Positions 22,876 to 36,222 are shown, counted from the stretch's first letter. The stretch: 64,000 nt of DNA from Terfezia claveryi (GCA_015179025.1 WHUX01000015.1:248001-312000); one strand, 5' to 3'. Numbers and translations are program-made. The notes: generated by a model from the letters alone, not told the origin.

Positions 22876-25800
22876 TCAGGCACATTCGTCGACTGATTAC
22901 AGTCGGAGTCCAATGTCTGTGCGTCTCGATGCAGATATCGGGATAGGATCAATACGCAGGAGAATAGCGCGCGTGCGCCCTCCAGCGACTAAACACAAAA
23001 ATTTCGACTAGGCAAACACGGATAATATTCTCCGCTATTTGATCCGATGTGGTAGGGCTTCAAGTAAGGATTATTTGATGCAATAGTCCCTTTAAGGGTA
23101 TCTACTTGCTCTTGGGAACGTTCCTGCGCTCCGTATGGCTCTCTGTTGCTGAAACAGTGGTTATAGGCGTACCTCGTGCCTTTTGAACGAAGCTTGAAGA
23201 CGGGGTGCAATCGAACGAATTGGATGCAAAGTCGGAGCGGCTGTCGAGTGTCCAGGTTGGGGTGGGGGTAGGCGGCAAGTCAAGCGTTAGAAAATTGGTT
23301 GCAGGTTTGCTATGCTGAGAAGTTGCCTCGATCTCTTTTCTTTGCTTTTCTTGCTGTTGATCTAGCTCTGTCTAGAGAAAATATCAAGCGGGGGCAATGG
23401 ATATGTGGTATGGTATGAAGGCCGGATTTTGGCAAAATCTCAGCGAGCTTTTGAGCTCCTGTACGAAGGAACACCCTTGCAAACGGTGACGATGAGAAAT
23501 GGTCTCTAGAGTGTAAGGGAACGGGCCTAATGGTGTGCAAATATTGGGATCAACTGCTGCAACTCGAAGGGCAACAGGTTGTAGGGATGCCTAGTCCTAG
23601 CGAGCCAGGGGATTCTGGGAGGGAGAGGAGCATTACTAACCGTCGACAGAATGAAGCCCAGGTTTCAAATTGTGCAAGATCAGGATCTCGATTGACCAGG
23701 CCCCGTCCCCGTCGTTATGGAGGAGAATGGAGAGGGGGTTGAATTCAACGAGCAGTGTATAAAACGGGGAAGGGGGGGGGGGGGAGAGGTCGGAGGAGTC
23801 GCGACTGGCGGTGATGCATCAAGGGCCTCAGAAGTGCACTGAGCTGCTTAGTTTTCCACCAGGCCCATGGCAGGTGCACTGGGGCGTTGGCCTTAAGATG
23901 TAAAGGGACGAGGGCGATTTGAGGCATCTTAGCATTACGGGGATGTGTGGGAGAGGAGGTGGATTTGAAGAATTAGGAGGGGTGGGAGGGGTGGAGGGGT
24001 GGAGGGGCTGGAAGGGTGGCAATGGGCCGGACCGCCTTTCAAGCAAGAGCTATAGCTTCCAGACAAACATCTCGACTCGGGTCGCTTTCTCACTCGCCCG
24101 CAATAAAATTGATCAGAAAACTAATTTTTATCCGCCAGCGTCCCCGGACACTGCCACTGAGGTCTCTGTGATATTAGGGATATTAGGGGAATGAACATGC
24201 ACAGGGCTACCCAGACGCTGCCGGTCGATATCTCCCGCTGAGGGGCACAAAAAGGCAACACAGGCGCACCGAGCAACTGGCAGCCCAGTGGTGCCCTATC
24301 CAAGAGCAGAGTGGTACATACGTGAGATTTGGGGTACAAGGGTCGGTAGACGCGGTAGCTGGCCTCATGCACTCGCGCTGGAGGGAGGGAGGGCTTGTCG
24401 TTGACATTGGTCAATCAAAAACCTTGAAAATGGCCGGTTGGGTGATTAATATTGCTTACGATAGCCTGAGGTGCATTGTAGATCTGGAGAATAAAGATAG
24501 GTTGGGTACCTTGAGTTGGGAAAGTACATGCCTTCTATTTACTAGCCAGATGCAATAATCCTCATCCATCCAGACTAGGCCCGAGACTCACCAGATCGAT
24601 GGGAACTTGAAGGCCCGAGTCTCTTCATCGCGCCCATGGCTATATGTGGGGCTATAACTTCTCTATCTGATGGTGCTGTATGGTTTGACGTTATATATAT
24701 CGACAGTAGCATGATAGATAGCCGCCTATAGACGCAACTCCCCAAGCCAGACATGACCAGTGTAACTAACCCTCGGACATTAGGAACAGGCGGCTGTATG
24801 AAACAAAATAAGCAGGCTACAAAAAAAAACCCCGAAGGAAAAGTCATAATCTAGGCTTTAGCCATAGTCTGGTTTGCTTTATCATGATATCATGATGCCC
24901 TTTAGAAAATGGTGGGCAAATATATCAACTGGTACATGGGTTATATACCCTGCCTCGAGTAGGGGGCCCTGTCGTATATATTTAGTATTGCTCTCTATAG
25001 CCTGGTTGGCACTTTATGAAGATCGGGCATGTGCCATCGCTATTATTTCACCACCGGGAAACTTATAACAATGTAGCACAAATCCCGAGACGTCCGGAGC
25101 CCCAGGTTGCGATCCAGCCGATGCATAGGTACGTCGTAGGGTATGTCGTATGAAATATGACGAGATCCTCCTCGATGTCGGCACAAGTCGGTTAACCAAG
25201 TGCCAGAGTATTAGAAGGCACCATGAACGACATAATTAATCGACCTCAACGGCGCGTCAGGTAGACGTTACTTTCTAATTACAACGCCGCAAGAGCCAAG
25301 AACCGCAGCTTGAGATTCGCCCCGCAGGAATATGATTAACCCAGCCAGCTATCTTCTTTGTGACAAAGCTCCACACTACCACATCCTTCGTCGTTGTGCC
25401 ATACCCTCTTGAGACCCGGCCAGCTTCTCCGAGACGCGGAATGCGAGATGAGAAACCCGGTTGCGCCTGCGTGAGACATGGTCTCGGACCCTGTCAGACT
25501 ATCTCCATCTAAGGTATCCCTCCACTCTTTGGGTGAGGATTTGTGACCGGAGGATATACAGGACTAGGTTTGGTTCAAAGAAGGAGGTAGATTAGAGAAT
25601 CTCTACAGGGTCCACTCATTCAGTGCATCCTGTTGGCATGACAGAAGTGATAACCGACAAGTCAGATAGGATCCTCAATTAGTCCGGCTGCAGTCCTCAG
25701 TGCTGGGTTCGATTAAATACTAGCTTTTCTGAGGAAGGTAAATGTGCAGCCCGTATTTCCATCAACTATCGAGCTGACAACATATCTGGGCCCCTACATA

Positions 25801-28800
25801 ACCAGGTTCACCTGCGAGTGTAGTGCTGCAGGACGTCTCAGGCACGACTCTGCAGGATACCGTCAGCAAGGTATCAAGAATGCCCTCACGGGCGATCATC
25901 CGGCGACTCTCGACGGGTAGGATTCGGCTCGCAGCTAGCATCAAGTTTTAGTTGTGCTACAGTTTTGACTTAGGTTTTGCTTCCTCGCAGAAAGATTCGA
26001 TATCTCGGCCCCATGATCATTGATCCATTCTTTGGCAACGCAGTACCAACTACCGCACCTGCCTCATTGCAATGGCCAAAGCATAAGATAAAGCATTGTA
26101 ACCTTGAGGGTAAGTGCATATTTCTAACCACTTTACAGTATAGGCCATGTTCTAATATGACAAGTAGCTCGACCCTAAGAGCCTGGAATGATGTTTTGCC
26201 AAATAGTGTGAGCCCCTCACCGAATATTCTGTGTTAAATTCTCAGATGTGCATGTCGCACGAAATTCCTTAACACAATTATATATGGATGGATAAGGTAA
26301 ATACCCACAGATTTCAAATGAACATAAACTCTATCTCTCAGCTTCTCTCCGCGCAGATTAGGTTGCATATTTGTTTCGATCCTCAGTGATCTGTGGTCGA
26401 CTATTTTACAGGCCTGTGATCCCAGTTACAGAAGTGGAGCATTGCATCCGTGTATTCTTTATTAGAATTCGCTTTTGAGAACTTTTCAATTCTTGTTTTC
26501 TCTTTCTGCTCCCCATGACAGGTACGAACCGAGAATGCCCTTTCTGGTGCTGACCGAGTTAGGCTGGAAAACTGGGGCTGTTGCCGATATGGAAGCGCAG
26601 ACCCAAGTGCGTGTAAACACGTCGGTACGTACGTATTCCTCCCTGTTTGGCATAAACACTTTCGTGGCTGCAACTCCCTGCGGTGAGTATTGGCTGCTAT
26701 ACACCGAAGGGATTGCTGCAAGCTGGATTGCGCCATATTGCGCTTCAGAGACACCTATCGATCTCGGGACTTCATTCTTTATTATGTTTAGTCTGATCAA
26801 GCTCCAACGTCTGCTTGGTAGGCTGGGAGTGAAACGTTTCTATTTTTCGATTTGCAAGGAAGCAATATCGAAATACATATATCCCTACTGCTGAGCGATG
26901 CACTTACGGGTAAGAGGTGATGTTGATTCGAGAAGCTGGAGAGCGACTTTTATTATTGCTGGGCACAGATTCGCACCTTTCCCTTCAATTAAGTTCTACA
27001 GTGGGTGTTTCCTCTGGTCTGCAATCACTTTGAACACCAACCACCCACAACGATACATCATGAGGGAAGTATTTTAGAAAAGTCACCCTCGTACAATGCA
27101 ATGAAGGCCAAAGCAAAAGAAACAAAAGAGGAGAAAAGGGTCTAATCGGTCAACTGGTTGGATTGTCAAGAGGTTTGAGAATTCTGCAGCTGGCCCTGCT
27201 TCTACATCAAAGCAGATACTGTTACACCTCCATGAATTCTCTATACGATTGTGTGGAATTGAAAAAAAGTCTATATGTTCTTTTGTGGTGCTATTTATTA
27301 TAGCAATTATTTTTTTATTACGATTCAGTAAATTCTCCCCTTTGGCTTCCTTCTCGCTAGTCAGCATGAGGTCAGGCTCATAAAGGCTGTGTGGGCACTG
27401 TGCCCTTGGTTAATTAGCTCCAGAGTAAATGCCTCACGACCACAACATCAACGGTTTCATTTATCGGTTTCAAAACTATGATCAGATGGCACTTACATTG
27501 CGTGGAGAATAACAATAGCGACTGAGCTTCGAAGTACCTAAACTTATTCTCACATTCTTAATCCGGTCGCATATAGAATTGGCCAGAGCGGAGGATAACT
27601 ACAATACATTCAAAGCTTTGACTGCTTCGAAGTCGCTTGTATATCAAATATTCAACTTTGCGACACACGACCTCGCATGTGCCGTACTTGTTAAAGGCAC
27701 ATTGGTGTTTGCAGGACCTGAGGACGAAAAGTTATTCGGTTCATGGTATCATATGGCTTGTAATTAATGCGTTTCGAGGATGCACAACGTAGTGTGCATA
27801 AACCTGACACGCCACAAGCGGCAGATAAAATGAGGTATGGTTATATATTCAAAAACCGGGTTCACGATGCACCAATCAAATTGTCACCGGTCAAGCTACT
27901 GAAGGAACCGGCGCTGACGGGACTTCTATTATATCACTCTAGTAGCTATTTATTAGGCGATCAGAAATAAAAAGGAAATACAGAAGTATACGTGTATGGG
28001 TCTGCATCATCCTAAGCTCAAAATTCCCCTCTACGAGGGTCTGATCGAGACTAAAAATTCCTAGACTGATAGGAAACCTGATGCAAGAGCACCTATATAC
28101 ATATGACCAAGGCAGACATGGCCTCGTCTTGGGTGGCTTGATTGTTGTGTTCACTCAACACTACTCCGTATAGTCTCGTGCCCAGACCCTCGTAAGGAGG
28201 GGCTTGTGCTAACCAGTCTTACGATAAGACAAGGGATTCCATTCGTCAGAATGTTGTTGAGGTTCCCAACGAGAACTAGGCCCGGTGTCTATTGTGCTAG
28301 CTATAGAAGGGTACTTATGGGTTTATATTAACTAAAGCTGGAGACGGTTGGTGCGGAATCATACCCACCTTCCCCTGGGCATCCATAGGATCCCACCACC
28401 CCCACATTCAATGATCACAGGGCCGACCTTACCTGCCGAGGTTGATACTGTAGTACAGGAAAAGTTTGTTTTACTGATAATGGTATTAGTATTACGTTTG
28501 CAACAGTTTCTTTGAGTAACTCGTCACCAATGTGTATGTATGGCTGTCTGGCAAATTTTCCAAACCCCCTAATACATATCTGGGGCGACTCAGGTCTAAT
28601 CCTCCAAAGCACAGGCTGCCTGAAGCAATTTTGACGCTAATTACCAGTTTCATCTGGTGTGCTGTACTGCTCGTGGGATATTCGATATATATTCAAGATT
28701 GCAACAGCCTCTGTTGAAAGCCAAGTAACGCTAGTACCACATCACCTCATGCCAAGCTTCGCGGCTCCGCTTCAGGCTCGTAGATCATGTCTCAGTGCCC

Positions 28801-28961
28801 CACCCTCTGACGCGAAGGACGGAAGCTAGGTAGCACTCGCCAATCACGAGACGATCGTGACTGTCACTATAGCCATTAAAGCATCTCGTTTATGAATACG
28901 AAGCACCCTCTGTTATAGTCTCGGGGACCCATTTGACCTTTTGCCGTTGAGAGTGTTTACC
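22876..28961. other. Gene-free stretch, about 6 kb
   Basis: Upstream of the velvet gene and upstream of the Bin3-like gene. Many short open frames exist on both strands (for example around 26475-26894) but none shows a family motif, codon bias or splice structure I can support. A poly-G tract occurs at about 23768-23783 and a near copy of the GTGCCAACC motif at 24998-25012 (tagcctggttggcac). The AT-rich middle part looks like decayed repeat DNA. Both flanking genes point away from it, so it holds both promoters. Confidence 0.4.
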
Positions 28962-30432
28962 ATGGCACAGTATGGTAACTACAAAGGTATGTTCATATGA
29001 TCAAGATAAATTCTACACCATCACAGGAAAGACAATATGCATGTAGCACATGAACAGGAGACCCAAGAAGCAGGCCATGTAGCGATCAGGGAATATGATC
29101 CGGGGAATAGTGAGACATGTATTAACTTTTGACTCAAAATGTCTGCACAGGTTACCAGGGTGCGTCAAGACTACAGGATGGGAAAGCCCGAGCGACGCAT
29201 GTCGATGACGAACGACTAAAGGTCATTGCAGATAGGGTGGAATTAGAGGGGATGAATATTCTCGATGTTGGCTGCAATACGGGTTATGTTACTGTTCAAG
29301 CTGGTAAGATTTCAAAACAACCTAAATCCCATTATCTTGATCCACTCTACATGATGCTCTCCTTAGACTGATTTCTTGAAACATATCACTTCTTTGTTAA
29401 TACTACTTTTTTATTCACGTTCTCAATCTTGGGTAGGATTAAGTTGGTTAAGTTGGTAAAACAGCAGTGCGGAACAGACCACCTCAGGGAATTATACCCA
29501 GTTGTGTGGGGCTAAAACTTATCCATATAGTGATTGCTGACCATTCCCCGCTGGCTGTGTTTAGCCCTGTCATACAATGCAAAGTCGGTTACTGGAATAG
29601 ACATTGATGAGGAACTCCTCGACCATGCGAGATCACATCTCTCGTTTCGATACTCGAGGTTATACCCGACCCACGCTGCTTCGCATATGAATTTATCCCA
29701 AGATGCATACCCTTCACAGTCGGTCTCTCCCAAGGAAAGACGTGATAGAGTGAATTACTTCCCAATCTCTTCGATTCAGAAGCACGGACACGTACCATAT
29801 GTTGAACACGTGACCGGACGCGAAGACTCACAGGGCGGTAACAAAGAGCGAGAAGGGATTATTCCGAGTTTCCCGCTGAACGTGACATTTAGGAACGAAG
29901 ACTGGGGTGCATTCAGTGTGCATGAGGATACCACATACAAAAGCCGGGTAAGGGTGCCTAAGGAAGAATATAATGTGATACTGGCTTTAAGTGTCATCAA
30001 ATGGTTACATCTGGAACATGGGGATATTGGTAGGTGCATTTTTGCATTTCTGCCTCTGTGTATAACTGCAGTAACCCTAACCCTACCAACCTATATCCCA
30101 TTTCAGCCACATCCGCCTCCTTACCTTTCACAAAGCATGGAGGAATGGAAAGCAGAGACTGATAATTCCTTGGCTTAGGTCTTCACACCTTCTTCGACAA
30201 CTGCCACCAGGCTCTTCGGCATAACGGGCACCTTGTAATTGAGGTACAAGCATATGACAGTTACAAGAAAGCCGTCCGCAACAATAAGGCGCCACACTTG
30301 AAATCGAATCTGGAGAATCTACGAGTAAAACCGGAGGATTTTGACTCAATACTAGAAAAAAAAGGATTGCGGTTGGTAGAGACATATACAGCTCTACCGA
30401 GGGAGATCAAGATTTACCAGAAGTTGGAGTGA
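28962..30432 (+). CDS. Bin3/MePCE-type RNA 5'-phosphate methyltransferase
   Basis: Exons are 28962-28986, 29151-29303, 29565-30029 and 30179-30432 (897 nt, 298 aa). The family hallmark YGNY occurs at the N-terminus (MAQYGNYKGYQGASR). SAM-binding motif I is ILDVGCNTGYVTV (residues about 45-57), followed by VTGIDIDEELLDHAR. The Bin3 domain continues NVTFRNEDW, YNVILALSVIKWLHLEHGD, FFDNCHQALRHNGHLVIEV and YKKAVRNN. These enzymes methylate the gamma-phosphate of small RNAs (7SK in animals, telomerase RNA or U6-related roles for fission-yeast Bmc1). All four junctions keep phase. The intron before the last exon is 149 nt and contains an alternative ag at 30104-30105, but only the distal acceptor restores GLHTFFDN. 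Substrate in this fungus is unknown. Confidence 0.88.
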
Positions 30433-32951
30433 GTTGGGATGGCTTTGATATCAAATCACATGATGTACATGGTTTGTGGCGCGACCGTTTAATGCTTGAC
30501 AAGGATTGTTATTGAAACACCGAAGTCAAGTGCAGCTACAATCAACTTCCCAGTTTGGATATTCCAATAAACTGGACTAACCAGAAGGAGAAATATATAA
30601 AATAGCGCTACTCCTGATTAGGTAGTAGGAACCAGCTGCGGCAACTTTAGTCAGTGGCTCAATCCAGACCACGGCAGTGAGCTTTCCAAACCCAATAAAC
30701 ACCGGTAATACTTTCAGAGATGTTTCTATCTAAGCGTACGTGTCCAAGGCATACTAGATTTATATGTTGTTACATTTATGTACTCCGCCGGATTGGAATT
30801 AATCTGCGTGAGAGATATGTTTAATGAGACCCCGGAGCTGCTGGTCCCATGTTTGCGATTGCTTTTAGCTTACTTAAAGCTTTGAGGGATGCATGTGAAG
30901 GTTTTTTTTTTTTCAAAACACCTTTTTCCTGTGGTTGCTCCCAATTCCGGGGATGAAGACCGCAGAAGGCGTTGCACAGGGGAAGGAGTCAGTGGTGCAG
31001 TATGTAATTTGCGGGGAATGCTTGTCCATATTATGCCATGGCGCCCTGGGGGGTTTATCGTTCATCGCCGGGAAAATAAGTAATATTTTAAACCAAAGCG
31101 TGGAGTGCCTCGAAACTCAGGAGATGTTGGTCTCGTGACTCTAAGGAAGTTTCGCAAGGTACCATATGGTATCAATCATTCCCGGGATTCGATCTGAAGC
31201 GAAACCATTAGACGATCGAATTCAGGATTTTTTCGACATATATGTAGCTCCGGCAAACCTCCAGCCAGCCATACATATGCAGCTTCCTGTACCCATGACC
31301 CCCCTGCAATTTAGTTCAAGCACCTATATATATATATATATATATATATAAGTATCTATGCATGCACTAGGGACTGCCAGTTTTTTTTTTTCTTTTAACG
31401 TTGCGTTCTATGGTCATGATCTTGGCAGGTCGTGCCTGTAAAACTGGGAAATAAGTCAAGTGATACAGGTTTCGAGTTTTTATCTTGATATTTTAGTTGA
31501 TTTATCTCATGTTATAGTTCTAGGAATATTGGTCTTTTGCCCCTTTAGCGTGTTTTTTTTATTTTTTATTTTTTTTTTGGGGGGGGGGGGGGGTGGGAGG
31601 GGGAGGGGGGAGATACCACATTTTCTGGTAGGTTAATAACGCTATAAAAAATTTACTTTTTTTTTTTAAATTTGGCCGATATCCGGTAATTAGGTATATT
31701 TAGAAACTATGAAAAAGGCTTACAAAATTAAGCTGGGAAAAAAAAAAAAAAAGATAAAAGATAAAAGATAAAGCTCTTGAAACTGGTTGTGGTGGTTATA
31801 TTTCATCGGGTGGGAAGGACCTAGGATACGGATACAACAATATAGAAAACCTTTTGGTGAAATTAATTTATTGGTGTTGGTATTTTTTTTTTTTTTTTTT
31901 TTTTTTGGGGGGGGAAGATGCCAAAGTGGGCACATGGCACAGGAAACTCTTATAACACATTGCCATGTACTGGGAATTTGTTCAACCGCCACCCATGCGC
32001 ATATATATAGAGAGAGACACACGGGGCATTTCGGGTATGTAAAGTACAGCTCATTATCCATTATCCATCCATAGGGTAGTAGACATTTCTGCGGGCGATC
32101 AGTAGAGGAAAAGAAGGTGGTGTTGGGGGGTGCGGGGAAGGGAAAAGCTCAGCGTGAAGCTGAGCTAACCCCAGTAATCAGACATTTGTAGGTCGGATCT
32201 AGGATTCAAATAGCTGATATTGATGCTGTAACTTAAGCTTTGCAGCTTAGGTATAGCTGTACTTCAGGGTTACAAGCAGATCGGAAGTTATAGCAAGGAA
32301 AATAATGGAGAGAAAGGGGTCAAATAATTATATATTACCTGGAGGCTATCTGACACCAATACACAATATGTATGACGATGATACGCACAATGAAGGATAA
32401 AAATAAAAAAAAAAAAAAAAAAAAAGAGATATATGTGATGTTAGATTTGTAATCAAGTAATCAAGTAACATATAACCAAATCCAGGTGAATCCCTCCCCC
32501 CACACCCCAAACGCCCTTAAGGATATCTTTCAATCAATTGGCTTGAGGTAAAATTATATTGTTTACTTCAACCATTTGTGCATGCGGCAGTTGCAAGTGC
32601 AGCGCTTCCTGAGGATAGATTGTAAATAGAATGCAGGGGAAGATAAGCGGAGCACTATTAAGGGCTAATTAAAGTCACGAAACACATGAGATCCTCCCTA
32701 AGAAAGTGACTAGGCAGTGGTGCAAACTCTACGAAGAATACAACGAAAATCATAATTTTGACCAGCGAGGCTGCCCTAAAACACGTACATAGATTGCAAG
32801 CCATGCAGACTCTAACCCGGCGACCATCGTGACAGCTAATGCATCAGCTTGAAGTAACCACCCACCTTCCTACTGCCAATCACCAAAAAAAAATAAAAAA
32901 ATAAAAACCAGGGTGTATATGACAAAGATCCATACAATGCAGTTAAGATGA
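30433..32951. other. Gene-free stretch, about 2.5 kb, homopolymer-rich
   Basis: Convergent 3' flanks of the Bin3-like gene and the RING/RS gene. No coding family recognised. It contains a (TA)n tract at about 31325-31351, T-runs directly followed by G-runs (31556-31612 and 31883-31914), and A-runs near 31738 and 32404. Confidence 0.4.
31556..31612. repeat. Poly(T)-poly(G) tract
   Basis: T-rich run followed by about 14 consecutive G and then gtgggagggggaggggg: four or more G-runs within 40 nt, a G-quadruplex-capable sequence on the plus strand. A second T(24)G(8) junction lies at 31883-31914. Confidence 0.85.
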
Positions 32952-35900
32952 TCAACGTTTACCCCATCTTTCCTCCTCTCGTTCCCGCTCCGCTTTGCGC
33001 TCCAGACCCTCCTCTTCATACCTATATGAAGTCCTTCTGGAACGTGAATCCTTCTTGGTTTTAGTACCGTCTTCTGCGGTATCTTTTTCCCTGTCCCTGT
33101 CCCTGTCCTTTTCTTTCTTTTCTTTCTCCTTCTCCTTGTCGTTATTCGTTCCATCCTTATCGTCCCTGTCTCTATCCCGATGATCATGGCGATCGTGTTT
33201 GTGGCGACTGATACGGTGTTGACTATCGTCCCTGTCTTTCCTCCTACTTCGGCTGCGACTACTCCTTCTGCTTTTTTTGTATTTCCTATCTCTGCCCCTA
33301 TTTTGTTCCCTTTCCCTATCCAAATCCCAGTCTCTGTCTCGCTCTCTCTCACGGTCTCTGTGTCGTTCTCTATCCTTGTGGCCCTTAACCCTATCTCGGC
33401 TGTGGCTTCTGTCTCTGTCTCTATCCCTATGGCGGTCCCTGTCATCTCGCTCATCCCGCCGTCTTTTGTGACCCGTCTTTTTCTCGTTCACCTTTTCATC
33501 CCTTTTAACAGCCTTATCCTTGTCCTTAACGTCAGCCTTAGCAGAGTTTGTGGGCACCGGAGTGGCAAGAATCAGCACCGCTGTAGGTGTGGAGGCGCTT
33601 TGAGGTACTAGTGTAGGTGATCGAGAAGGCGATCTTGAACGGCCTCTGTCACGGTCAGGCGACTTTTTGCCACGCTTTCTATGCGAGCTACGATCCCTGT
33701 CACGGTCTCGATCCCGGTCTCTGTGTCGATGACTTTTTTTGTGATAGCGGTCCCGGCTACGACTCCTCTTCTTATGCCGACGCCTGCTACTTCTTCTCCT
33801 ATCTGGAGATCTGCTCTGTGAGTGTGGCAAGGATGACGGCCTTGACCTTGACCTACTCCTGGGGGAATCTGACCTGGATTTTGTGCCCTTACCCCGCTTC
33901 GAGGTGCGAGCTCCAGAAACAACACTGGTGACACCACCAGGGGCGATTGTAGTGGTTACATCAACTACATTAGTAGTACCCTTGACTTCAGTATCATTCT
34001 TGGTGGGGCTGCGCCCACGAGACCTGCCCTGGTCAGAGTCTACGTCAGAACCGTGTCGACGACTGTGGGGGGTCTGGCTCTGGCTGCGGCTATGTTCACA
34101 ATCTCTTTCACGCTCACGTTTCTTGTCTTTTTCTCTTTCCCAGTCACGAGGGCTAGTCGAACGTGAAGCTGATCTTTTGCTGCGCTTGTTCCTATCACCG
34201 TCAGGTGCATTTGCATCTCCAGGCGATTCACTGTGAAATAGCAGGTCAGTAAGCCGATTGATGATAATGTAACTGTGACAAACCTTCTAGACCAAGCAGA
34301 ACCTGCATAACCTCCCCGCATTCCACCACGAGCTCCAAACCCACCCCGAATCCCACCTCGGCCGCCTCGGAACCCTTCTCGGAGAGCTTTCGGCCCTGTG
34401 GGCGCACCTTCAACCCCGAGGCCTTGCCCTGGAGACTTCACCGTAGCGGGGGCATTTCCATTCATATCACCCCAGTGACCTCCTCCTCTACCCCTCGGAA
34501 TCCTCCATTGATATTACCTCTATAACCCCCATAATTATTCGTAACAGGATTTACCATATTAGGGTTCATGTTTGGATTCATTCCGTGGTATTGACCTATA
34601 GGATAATTCATCATATAAGTTTGTTGGTAAAATTCATTCCCATTCGTAACGGAGCCGGGAATGTTGCTGATGGGTAGCTCAGTCGTTGGTACCGTAGTAT
34701 TATCATTAGATTCTCTGCCAGCTTCATTATCAGTTTCTGTAACAGCAACAGCGGTTGGGTCCCCAGCGATGCCGGCCGCTGGGGCTGGATGCCCATTTGC
34801 CTCTGGTTCTACAGAACCCCCGGAGCCTGGTACATCACTACTTTGTTCTTGTGCAGAGGGGGGAGCATTTTCCCGGGAATTTTGTTGATTCTGCGGGTCC
34901 TGGCCCAAATGTTGCCCATCATCACTGGCACCAGCACCAGCCCCAGGGCCAACAACTTCTCCGCCACCGCCACTACCGACACTGGCAATGCTCCCTCTAT
35001 TGTTACCACCTGGAGGAAATGGCTGTCGCGAACGGCCATCCTGAAAATGATCATGATAATGCTGTGCAGTAAATTGATTCTCGTGGAATTGTTGGTGACT
35101 ATATCCACCAGAAGTAGAAGATGCAGAATAATACCCCCCTCCATTGCCGACCCTATCGTAGCTCATATTACCCTGATTCCATCGCCCTGAAGCACCTTCA
35201 CCCCACCCCATCCCGTCTTGCCCCCCATTGCCTATGTTCCCCATTCCGCCATATCCCATACCGTATGCCATGGAGTTATCGTAGCCTGAACTGGACTTAG
35301 CCTGTGTGTTATTGTCCAGGTAGAGGAATACTTACTCATCATGTTTCCATACCCGCCCATCCAACCATTTTGTGTCATTTGGTTGTAATCTACCCAGCCT
35401 TGTCCTCGATAATTCATCGGGTACATCTGGGCCTGACCAGAAAACCATTGGCCATTCTGGTTCACCATAGCTTCAATCTGAGGTTGAATTTCATTTATCG
35501 AGGTGACATCTTGGCCTTCAATTTCGGCAGTCACTTCGGTTGTCTCATCCTAAAAAGGGTTAGAAATATTTTCAAGAGTTGGGCAAGAATTCACTCTACC
35601 TGTGCAGGATCTTCTGTTGGCTCTCTAGACTGAATCGCTTCTTCCATAGCATTAGGTTCTTCTGACTTCACTTCGTCAATTTCAACATTTGCTACCTGAG
35701 GAGTTACTAAGGACGGGTTTCCCTGCGATGGTAATTTTAATGTAGATGGTTCCGTTGTCGCGGTTGGTGTTGGTGGCTCAATGGCGGCGATAGCCGGCTT
35801 TGGCAAGTCCTTCCTTTCCTTTTGGAGTGACAGCAAATGCTTCTTTTCAGCAGTCCGGAGGAAGACTGCAACGGTTGTCCTCAGAGCAGTGTTGTCCTTG

Positions 35901-36222
35901 CAGATGTCGGGCGTCAGTGGGGAGTGGTCGCAGACGGGACAAACACCTGGAAGAACATCACGGCCTTGCTGATGTCAGTACAAGTAACCTCATCTTCAAT
36001 AGAGAGGAGCTTCGCACAGTTGCCACATATTGACTGCTCACAGCAGGGCAATTTGACCGCCCGGCGAGCGAGGTCATTGCATATTGTGCACCGAAGTTTA
36101 ACTGGGATTTCCGGGAGCGGAATGGAGCTGTAGGGACGCGCTGTTAGCAGGGACTGCATGTCGCAATCGAGGAATTTGAGAGGAGGATATAGCAAGTACC
36201 TGATGGCGTCTGTATTGCTCAT
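32952..36222 (-). CDS. RING-finger protein with RGG-like and long RS/RD-rich tail (RBBP6/Mpe1-like RING)
   Basis: Exons modelled as 36222-36016, 35968-35600, 35549-35336, 35285-34284 and 34230-32952, about 1000 aa; the Met at 36159 (MQSLLTARPYSSIPLPEIP) is probably the true start. The RING-like finger reads LRCTICNDLARRAVKLPCC, SICGNC, then after an intron QGRDVLPGVCPVCDHSPLTPD. A PCC-x3-IC-x2-C core like this recalls the RBBP6/Mpe1 RING of mRNA 3'-end processing, but no DWNN domain precedes it. Then come acidic and Gln/Gly/Asn/Met-rich segments, an RGG-like patch (GRGGIRGGFGARGGMRGGY) and about 400 residues of RS/RD/RE/KE repeats typical of nuclear RNA-processing factors. The intron inside the finger needs a GC donor (TGT|gcgaag). 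Near 34494 the frame requires either a 56-nt intron (gtagag...gtgaag) or one missing G in a G-run. Confidence 0.75.

Noticed and set aside
26475..26894. 139-codon plus-strand ORF and overlapping minus ORFs
   Set aside because: No motif, no codon preference and several overlapping frames of similar length in decayed DNA.
30072..30090. Telomere-like ccctaaccctac inside the Bin3 gene intron
   Set aside because: Only two units; too short to be an interstitial telomere.
32870..33454. Thr/Glu/Ile-rich minus-strand ORF
   Set aside because: Out-of-frame shadow of the RS/RD repeat coding sequence; degenerate CGN/GAN repeats keep several frames open.
33180..33611. Hydrophobic plus-strand ORF resembling a membrane protein
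   Set aside because: Antisense of the RS/RD-rich repeat; hydrophobicity follows from reverse-complemented Arg/Asp codons.
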